A DNA stretch of 64,000 nt from Geothrix fermentans DSM 14018 (GTDB lineage: Bacteria; Acidobacteriota; Holophagae; Holophagales; Holophagaceae). The stretch is from the NCBI RefSeq assembly GCF_000428885.1, contig NZ_KE386810.1, positions 642,979 to 706,978 of the forward strand, read 5' to 3'. The notes under the pieces are model-generated. The model worked only from the letters and a program-made list of their open reading frames with translations, searched no databases and was not told the origin of the DNA. The translations under genes were made by a program, and so were the position numbers. This document shows, piece by piece, positions 48,590 through 54,219 of this stretch. Numbering within the stretch: position 1 is the first letter of the stretch; each line of letters starts with the position of its first letter.

Positions 48590-48699
48590 CTCCACGAAGG
48601 ACACGAAGGCGCCCCCCGGGCGCGAGCAGATCACGAAGATAAAGGAGAGAAACCCCCCGTCTTCGTGATCTTGTCTTACCCTTCGTGTCCTTCGTGGAG
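48590..48699. repeat. Nested inverted repeat between tpx and the leuD-type gene
   Basis: The outer arms CTCCACGAAGGACACGAAGG (48590-48609) and its exact complement (48680-48699) make a perfect 20-bp stem. Inside, AGATCACGAAGA (48628-48639) pairs perfectly with 48660-48671. The arms are themselves made of the short word CACGAAGG repeated. It occupies the gap between convergent tpx and leuD and could terminate both transcripts. Confidence 0.92.
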
Positions 48700-48710
48700 A
48701 TCCTTTCCTC

Positions 48711-49202
48711 TCAAACCTTGGCCATGAGCCTCGCCCGGGTATAAGGGATCAGCCCGCCGGCGTCCATGATCCCCTTGCGGGCGGCGGGGAGCCTCACCTG
48801 GTCGTAGGCCCTGCCGGTGGTCTTGTTCAGCACCTGATCCGCCGTGATCTCCAGGTCATCGCCTTCGCTGGCCTCGATGCCGGGGCAGATCACCACCTGG
48901 AGGCCCAGGTTGATGCTGTTCTGGAGGAAGATGCGCGAGATGCTCTTGGCGACGATGGCGACCTCGTGGCCCTTGAGCGTGGAGCAGGCCTGCTCGCGGC
49001 TGGAGCCGCAGCCGAAGTTCTCGCCGCCCACGATGATGGAGCCCGCCGGGAAGGCCTTGGCCTTCAGCTTCGCGTTGAAATCGGTGCGATCGAAGAACGC
49101 GAACTGGGGCGTCTCTGTGGGCAGCACCGTGGCCATGAAGCGGCCGGGGTAGATGTCGTCCGTGCTGATGTCGTTGCCGAGCGTGATGATGACCTTGGGC
49201 AT
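48711..49202 (-). CDS. leuD: LeuD-type small subunit of a 3-isopropylmalate/citraconate dehydratase
   Basis: This is the 163-residue swivel subunit of an aconitase-type dehydratase: MPKVIITLGNDISTDDIYPGRFM, GGENFGCGSSREQA and INLGLQVVICPGIEA, given by their cores. The short form matches the LeuD/HacB subgroup of archaea and many anaerobes rather than the 200-residue enterobacterial LeuD. It pairs with the large subunit at 49334, separated by a gap filled by an inverted repeat. The substrate (isopropylmalate, citramalate/3-methylmalate or homoaconitate) is not fixed by sequence. Confidence 0.88.
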   Translation of the reverse strand: MPKVIITLGNDISTDDIYPGRFMATVLPTETPQFAFFDRTDFNAKLKAKAFPAGSIIVGGENFGCGSSREQACSTLKGHEVAIVAKSISRIFLQNSINLGLQVVICPGIEASEGDDLEITADQVLNKTTGRAYDQVRLPAARKGIMDAGGLIPYTRARLMAKV

Positions 49203-49226
49203 GGGAGACTCCGTGTCATGGGAAAG

Positions 49227-49335
49227 GATCCACCACCGAGGCACAGAGAACGCGGGAGAATCACGGAGAAGAATGGCCATCAGATCATTCCTCGGTGTTC
49301 TTTTCTCAGCGCCCTCCGTGCCTCCGTGGTGGATC
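49227..49335. repeat. Inverted repeat between leuC- and leuD-type genes
   Basis: Arms 49227-49248 (GATCCACCACCGAGGCACAG plus AG) and 49314-49335 pair over 22 bp with two mismatches. The arms consist of the word CCACGGAGG/CACGGAGG and variants. The right arm overlaps the last two bases of the leuC stop codon. This is the same style of element as at 48590 but with a different word. Confidence 0.85.
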
Positions 49336-50623
49336 AGTTCATGGTGCGGGGATCGGTGATGGCGCCGGTGATGGCGGAGGCGGCTGCCACGGCGGGGCTG
49401 CAGAGGTAGACCTCGCCCGTGGGATTCCCCATGCGGCCCTTGAAGTTGCGGTTGGTGGTGCTGAGGGCCACCTCGTGGTCGCCCAGCGCGCCTTCATGCA
49501 CGCCCAGGCAGGGGCCGCAGCCCGAGTTCATGACCACGGCGCCGGCCTTCATGAGGTCGTGGACGATGCCCCGGTCGAGCGCCTTCGCGAAGATCTTGCT
49601 GGAGGCCGGGAACACCAGCATGCGGGTGCCCTCGGCCACCTTCTTCCCGCGCAGGATGCCGGCGGCGATCTCCAGGTCGTCCAGGCGGCCGTTGGTGCAG
49701 CTGCCGATGACGATCTGCTGGACCTTCGTGCCCGCCACGGCGTCCACGGGCTTCACGTGATCCACCATGTGGGGGCAGGCGATCTGGGGCACCAGCGTGG
49801 AGACGTCGATCTCCACGGTCTGGCAGTAGGTGGCGTCCGCGTCCGGCGTCGTGCAGGGGATGGCCTCGGTGACGCCCGCCTCCTCCCGCAGGTAGCGCAC
49901 GGTCTCCTCGTCGCCGGGCACGATGCCCGAGGTGGCGCCGGCCTCCACGCTCATGTTGCAGATGGCGATGCGCCCGCTGGTGCTCATCTTCCGGATGGTT
50001 TCGCCGTGGAACTCCAGCACCTTGTAGTTGGCGCCCTGGGCCGTGAGCTTGCCGATGAGGTGGAGGATGAGGTCCTTGGGGCCCACCATGGGCGGGAACT
50101 CGCCCTTCACCACCACCTTGATGGTGGCGGGCACCTCGATGTTGACGGCAATGCCCAGGCTCCACACCGAGGCCATCTCCGTCGCGCCGATGCCGAAGCT
50201 GAAGGCGCCGAGGGCCCCGTGGCTGGTGGTGTGGGAGTCGGTGCCCACCACCACGAAACCCGGCCGGACATAGCCGTACTCGGGGAGGATCTGGTGGCAG
50301 ATGCCGCCCACGTCGCCGCGCACATCGTGGAACTTCGTGATGCCGTGGGCCGCCACGAACTCGCGGATCTTCTTCTGGTTCGTCGCGGTCTTGGGGGACT
50401 CGGCCGGCACGCGGTGATCGAAGATGATGGCGATCCGCGAGGGATCCCAGATCTTCGGCGCCAGGCCGGTGCCCTCGAACACTTCCTGGAACTGGTTGAT
50501 CACCAGCGCCGCGTTCTCGTGGGACATGGCGAGGTCCACCTTGGGCTCCACCACATCCCCGACTTTCACGGACGGCAGGCCCGCCGCGCGGGCCAGGATT
50601 TTCTCGACAACGGTCATGCCCAT
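49334..50623 (-). CDS. leuC: LeuC-type large subunit of a 3-isopropylmalate/citraconate dehydratase
   Basis: This is the 429-residue Fe-S catalytic subunit. Aconitase-family marks are VVGTDSHTTSHGALGAFSFG, IGSCTNGRLDDLEIAA (first cluster Cys), NSGCGPCLGVHEGAL (two more) and TTNRNFKGRMGNP. GAGGAGG lies five bases before the ATG. The length and the partner subunit point to the LeuC/HacA subgroup. Context (CaiB, HMG-CoA-lyase-type enzyme, isocitrate/isopropylmalate-type dehydrogenase) suggests action on citramalate/citraconate/3-methylmalate, though leucine synthesis itself is possible. It follows the CaiB gene by 10 nt. Confidence 0.9.
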   Translation of the reverse strand: MGMTVVEKILARAAGLPSVKVGDVVEPKVDLAMSHENAALVINQFQEVFEGTGLAPKIWDPSRIAIIFDHRVPAESPKTATNQKKIREFVAAHGITKFHDVRGDVGGICHQILPEYGYVRPGFVVVGTDSHTTSHGALGAFSFGIGATEMASVWSLGIAVNIEVPATIKVVVKGEFPPMVGPKDLILHLIGKLTAQGANYKVLEFHGETIRKMSTSGRIAICNMSVEAGATSGIVPGDEETVRYLREEAGVTEAIPCTTPDADATYCQTVEIDVSTLVPQIACPHMVDHVKPVDAVAGTKVQQIVIGSCTNGRLDDLEIAAGILRGKKVAEGTRMLVFPASSKIFAKALDRGIVHDLMKAGAVVMNSGCGPCLGVHEGALGDHEVALSTTNRNFKGRMGNPTGEVYLCSPAVAAASAITGAITDPRTMN

Positions 50624-50633
50624 GGGAACCTCC

Positions 50634-51830
50634 TCAGATCACACCCTTGGTTTTGAGCTCTGCCTGCTCGGCCTCAGAGAGGCCGAGCAGGGAATAGATC
50701 TGCCGGTTGTGCTCGCCCAGCGCCGGAGGCGGAGCGTCCACGGAGCCCGGCGTCTTCTCGAAGAGGGCCGTGAGCCCGAACACCTCGATCTCGCCCACGC
50801 CCGCGACCTGCACCTTCTTCAGCACATCCCGATGCTTCACCTGCGGCTGCCGCAGCGCGTCTTCCAGCCCCAGAATCTCCCCGCTCGGAACATCCTTCGC
50901 ATTGAGCGCTTCTACCCAGAAACCGGTAGGTTTCTGGGCCAACCGAGCCTCCAATAGCGGCGTCAACTCCCGCCGGTTCTTCTTGCGGGTGTCCCGCTCC
51001 TGGAACCGGGGATCTGTCTTCAGCTCGGGCACCTCCAGCACGTCGCAGACCGCCTCCCACTGCTCCTGCTTGTTGGCGGCAATGTTGATGTGGCCATCCT
51101 GGGTGCGGAAGGTGCCGCTGGGCGCGGCGGTGAAGTTGTCATTGCCCATGAGCACGGGCTGCTCGCCGCCGATGAGGAGGTTGGCCGCCACCCAGCCCAT
51201 GAGGGGCATGATGCTGTCCAGCAGGGCGATGTCGATGGCCTGCCCCTGCCCCGTGCGCTCCCGGTGGAAGAGCGCCGCCATCACGGCAAAGGCCGCGTTC
51301 AGGCCGCCCACGGTGTCGCAGACGGGAAAGCCCGTGCGCAGCGGGCTCAGGCGCTCGTCGCCGTTCACCGCCATCTCGCCTGACAGCCCTTGGATGATCT
51401 GGTCGTAGGCGGGTTTCAGCGCGTCCGGCCCCGTCTGGCCGAACCCGGAAATGGCGCAGTAGATGAGGCGCGGATTGATCTCGGCGAGGGCCTTGTAGCC
51501 GATGCCCAGCCGATCCATGACGCCGGGGCGGAAGTTTTCCACCACCACGTCCGCGTCCTTCACCAGCCGGCGGAACAGCTCCTTGCCCTCGGGGCTCTTG
51601 GTGTTCAGCGTGATGGACTTCTTGTTGCAGTTCTGGGCCAGGAAGCTGGTGCCCATGAGCTTCTTGTTCAGCTCGGGCACGATGCCCAGCTTGCGCGCCA
51701 GGTCGCCGTCCTTGGGGTTTTCGACCTTGATGACCTCGGCACCCAACAGCGCCATGTGGAGCGTCGTGAAGGGACCGGAGAGGACGTTCGTCAGGTCCAG
51801 GACTTTGATGCCTTCGAGAATCTTCACCAT
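50634..51830 (-). CDS. CaiB/BaiF-family CoA transferase
   Basis: This is a 398-residue class III CoA transferase: VLDLTNVLSGPFTTLHMALLGAEVIKVE, given by LDLTNVLSGPFTTLHMALLG, then KKSITLNTKSPEG, VVENFRPGVMDRLGIGY and a catalytic Asp in DIALLDSIMPLMG. Members move CoA between organic acids, for example succinyl-CoA to citramalate, itaconate or mesaconate. The gene lies between an HMG-CoA-lyase-type gene and leuCD-type genes on the same strand, which fits a CoA transfer onto citramalate or a relative. Substrate is inference. Confidence 0.88.
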   Translation of the reverse strand: MVKILEGIKVLDLTNVLSGPFTTLHMALLGAEVIKVENPKDGDLARKLGIVPELNKKLMGTSFLAQNCNKKSITLNTKSPEGKELFRRLVKDADVVVENFRPGVMDRLGIGYKALAEINPRLIYCAISGFGQTGPDALKPAYDQIIQGLSGEMAVNGDERLSPLRTGFPVCDTVGGLNAAFAVMAALFHRERTGQGQAIDIALLDSIMPLMGWVAANLLIGGEQPVLMGNDNFTAAPSGTFRTQDGHINIAANKQEQWEAVCDVLEVPELKTDPRFQERDTRKKNRRELTPLLEARLAQKPTGFWVEALNAKDVPSGEILGLEDALRQPQVKHRDVLKKVQVAGVGEIEVFGLTALFEKTPGSVDAPPPALGEHNRQIYSLLGLSEAEQAELKTKGVI

Positions 51831-51854
51831 CGACCTACCTCAAAAGCGATTGGA

Positions 51855-51923
51855 GCCACGGATGAACACGGATGGACGCAGATGAAGAAAAGGCATCCGT
51901 GTTCATCTGTGTTCATCTGTGGC
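51855..51923. repeat. 30-bp inverted repeat at the end of the lyase gene
   Basis: Arms 51855-51884 and 51894-51923 form a 30-bp stem with one A-C mismatch; the other four non-Watson-Crick positions would be G-T wobbles in RNA of the plus sense. The loop is AAGAAAAGG. Each arm is three copies of a CACGGATGAA-type decamer. The right arm overlaps the last seven codons of the lyase gene (ending ATDEHR). Confidence 0.9.
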
Positions 51924-52841
51924 AGATTCTGTTTTTTTCGATGACAGACTTTGAATCGGTCCAGTTTTGTAGACACACCCCGGCAAGTCACGCCCCACCT
52001 GACTGGCAACATCCGTGGCCACGCTGATGAGGGCTCCGAGGTCGATGTCCTCGCGAAGGCCCGTGCGCTGGAGGCCATGGACCAGGTCCTCCGTGGCCAC
52101 ATTTCCCGCGGCCACCTTGGTGAAGGGGCATCCGCCCAGGCCCCCGAAGCTGGTCTCGATGGCCGTGGCGCCGGCCTCCATGGCCGCGTAGACGCTGGCC
52201 ATGCCCAGGCCGTAGGTGTTGTGGATGTGGGCCGTCACCTCGGCGGCGGGGTCCAGCTCCAGCACCCTCCGGACGTAGCGGCGCACCTGGTCCGGGTGCG
52301 AGTGGCCGGCCGTATCGGCGAGGCTGATGGAGGTGAGTCCGGCCTCCAGGTAGGCGGCCACGATCCCCATCACGCGCTCTTCAGGGATGGCCCCCTCGAA
52401 GCCGCAGCCGAAGGCGCTCTGCACGCTCACCTGCACCTTCCGCCCTGCGGCCTTGGCCTCCAGGGCCGTGGCGATGATGCGGCGCTGCGCCTCTTCGCTG
52501 CCCATGCCCGTGTTCTTCAGGCTGTGGGTCTCCGACGCGGACACGCCCATGCAGATGAGTGGCACGCCCACCTCGAGGGCCCGCGCCAGCCCCTTCTCGT
52601 TGAGCACCAGACCCGACAGCAGGGCCCCGTGGGATTCCTTCGCGAGGATGCGGAACAGGTCATCCGTATCCGCCATCTGCGGCACCTTGTCACCGCGCAC
52701 GAAGGAGCCCACCTGGACGATGTCCACGCCCGAGTCCGCCACGCGGCGGATCCAGTCGAGCTTGACTTCCGTCGGCACCACCGCCGCTTCGACCTGGAGG
52801 CCGTCGCGGGGACCGACTTCGTGGATGAGGATGTGGTTCAA
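51903..52841 (-). CDS. HMG-CoA-lyase-family enzyme, possible citramalyl-CoA lyase
   Basis: This is a 312-residue TIM-barrel enzyme of the HMG-CoA lyase family: HEVGPRDGLQ (metal and catalytic Arg), SVQSAFGCGFEG, SLADTAGHSHP, HIHNTYGLGMASV (metal His pair) and GGLGGCPFTKVAAGNVATED (catalytic Cys). The start is TTG at 52841; AGGTGAT is the only ribosome-binding-like stretch and the conserved N-terminus starts here. The last residues come from an inverted repeat and look like a passive extension. The family cleaves 3-hydroxy-3-methylglutaryl-CoA or related tertiary hydroxyacyl-CoAs; with CaiB and LeuCD beside it, citramalyl-CoA is plausible. Confidence 0.85.
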   Translation of the reverse strand: MNHILIHEVGPRDGLQVEAAVVPTEVKLDWIRRVADSGVDIVQVGSFVRGDKVPQMADTDDLFRILAKESHGALLSGLVLNEKGLARALEVGVPLICMGVSASETHSLKNTGMGSEEAQRRIIATALEAKAAGRKVQVSVQSAFGCGFEGAIPEERVMGIVAAYLEAGLTSISLADTAGHSHPDQVRRYVRRVLELDPAAEVTAHIHNTYGLGMASVYAAMEAGATAIETSFGGLGGCPFTKVAAGNVATEDLVHGLQRTGLREDIDLGALISVATDVASQVGRDLPGCVYKTGPIQSLSSKKTESATDEHR

Positions 52842-52860
52842 AGGATCACCTGCGGAGGTT

Positions 52861-52941
52861 TGCCACGGATGAACACGGATAAACACGGATGAGTGCAAGC
52901 GACCTTGATCTATCTGAGTTCATCCGTGTTCATCCGTGGCA
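52861..52941. repeat. Inverted repeat upstream of the lyase gene
   Basis: The left arm TGCCACGGATGAACACGGAT (52861-52880) and its exact complement at 52922-52941 form a perfect 20-bp stem, extended by a further near-match. The arms are the same CACGGATGAA decamer as in the element at 51855, so the lyase gene is bracketed by two copies of one element type. It fills the gap between the dehydrogenase stop and the lyase start. Confidence 0.92.
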
Positions 52942-52946
52942 GAAGA

Positions 52947-54065
52947 TCAAAGCTTTCGCGCAATGGCCTCGCCCATGTCGAGGGTGGTGGCCTTGCCACC
53001 CATGTCGTACGTGCGGACCTGGCCCTCGGCGATGACGGCGGCCACGGCCTTCTCGAGGCGGGCGCCCTTCTCGGTCTCGCCCAGCCAGTCGAGCATCATC
53101 TTGGCGGCCAGGATGGTGGCGATGGGGTTCACCTTGTACTGGCCGGCGTACTTGGGTGCACTGCCGTGGCTGGGCTCGAAGACGGCCAGCTTCTCACCGA
53201 TGTTGCCCGAGCAACCGAAGCCGAGGCCGCCCACCATCTGCGCCGCCAGGTCGCTGATGATGTCGCCGAAGAGGTTGGTGGCCACCATGACGCCGTAGTT
53301 CTTGGGGTTCTTCAGCATCCACATGGTGATGGCGTCCACGTTGGCGTCATCCATGGCGATGCCCGGATACTCCTTGGCGATGCGCTTGCCGGTCTCCAGG
53401 AACATGCCCTCCGTGGCACGCACCACGTTGGCCTTGTGGATGACGGTGACCTTCGGATAGTTGAACGTCTTGGCGTACTCGAAGGCCGCGCGGATGATGC
53501 GATCGCAGCCCTTCTTCGTGTTCACCTTGCAGGTGATGGCGAACTCGTCGCCGGGAATGTCGGCGAAGTGGCCGAAGGGCTTGCTCAGCGCCTTCAGGGT
53601 CTGCTTCAGCTCATCCGGCACGGGGCTGAACTCCACACCCGAGTAGAGGTCCTCGGTGTTCTCGCGGAACACCACCATGTCGATGCCGTCCTGGTAGTTC
53701 AGGGGGTTGCCCGGGTAGGCCTTGCAGGGACGCAGGCAGGTGTAGAGGTCGAACATCTGCCGCATGCGGACGATGGGGCTGCGATACACGAGGCCCTTGC
53801 CCTTCAGCTCGGGCACCAGCTCCGCCTCGGCGTCCTTCACGGGCTTGGAGGTGATGGCGCCGAACATGGCAGCGTGGCTCTGCTTGAGCAGATCGATGGT
53901 GCGCTGGGGGAAGGATTCGCCTTCCGTGCGCCAGAACTCCCAGCCGATGTCGCCGTGGGTGTACTTCGCGTCGAATTTGAGGGCATCGAGGCAGATCTTC
54001 GCGGCCTCCATGACTTCCACGCCCACACCGTCACCGGGCAGCCACGCGATGTTGAACTGGCTCAT
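52947..54065 (-). CDS. Isocitrate/isopropylmalate dehydrogenase family protein
   Basis: This is a 372-residue NAD(P)-linked beta-decarboxylating dehydrogenase. Marks are WLPGDGVGVEVMEAA, YRSPIVRMRQMFDLYTCLRP (substrate Arg residues), VVFRENTEDLYSGVEF and VATNLFGDIISDLAAQ, and FEPSHGSAPKYAG near the C-terminus. NTEDLY favours isocitrate-type members, while the short 113-130 loop differs from both LeuB and Icd, so the substrate may be a 3-alkylmalate. AAGGAG lies seven bases before the ATG (54065). It is the first gene of the minus-strand cluster with the lyase, CaiB and LeuCD-type genes. Confidence 0.86.
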   Translation of the reverse strand: MSQFNIAWLPGDGVGVEVMEAAKICLDALKFDAKYTHGDIGWEFWRTEGESFPQRTIDLLKQSHAAMFGAITSKPVKDAEAELVPELKGKGLVYRSPIVRMRQMFDLYTCLRPCKAYPGNPLNYQDGIDMVVFRENTEDLYSGVEFSPVPDELKQTLKALSKPFGHFADIPGDEFAITCKVNTKKGCDRIIRAAFEYAKTFNYPKVTVIHKANVVRATEGMFLETGKRIAKEYPGIAMDDANVDAITMWMLKNPKNYGVMVATNLFGDIISDLAAQMVGGLGFGCSGNIGEKLAVFEPSHGSAPKYAGQYKVNPIATILAAKMMLDWLGETEKGARLEKAVAAVIAEGQVRTYDMGGKATTLDMGEAIARKL

Positions 54066-54173
54066 GATCAGGCTCCTTCGCAAGGGGTCTGCGGATGCGG
54101 CGCGGCCTGCGCCGGAAACGCCCAATCATGACCTCCCCGTTAAGTTCGGGCCCGGTCCGCCGTCACAAATCCT

Positions 54174-54194
54174 GCCGAAATACCCCGTTTCGGC
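54174..54194 (-). terminator. Hairpin after polA
   Basis: GCCGAAA (54174-54180) pairs perfectly with TTTCGGC (54188-54194) around a 7-nt loop, 26 nt after the polA stop on the minus strand. The T-content downstream is low, so termination would be partial. Confidence 0.4.
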
Positions 54195-54219
54195 TCTATG
54201 GACCTACAGATCGTCAAAA

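Noticed and set aside
48711-50623. leuC and leuD read simply as the leucine biosynthesis operon
   Set aside because: No leuA or canonical leuB is adjacent, whereas a CaiB transferase and a lyase are. I kept the gene symbols for family membership but not the pathway.
51911-51940. A plus-strand intrinsic terminator formed by the 51855 hairpin and the T-run near 51932
   Set aside because: No plus-strand gene lies upstream, and the T-run is separated from the stem by several bases. All local genes are on the minus strand.
52842-52898. An ATG start for the lyase 19 codons upstream of the TTG
   Set aside because: Those codons are encoded by the inverted repeat at 52861 and give a sequence unlike the family, whose conserved N-terminus begins at the TTG.
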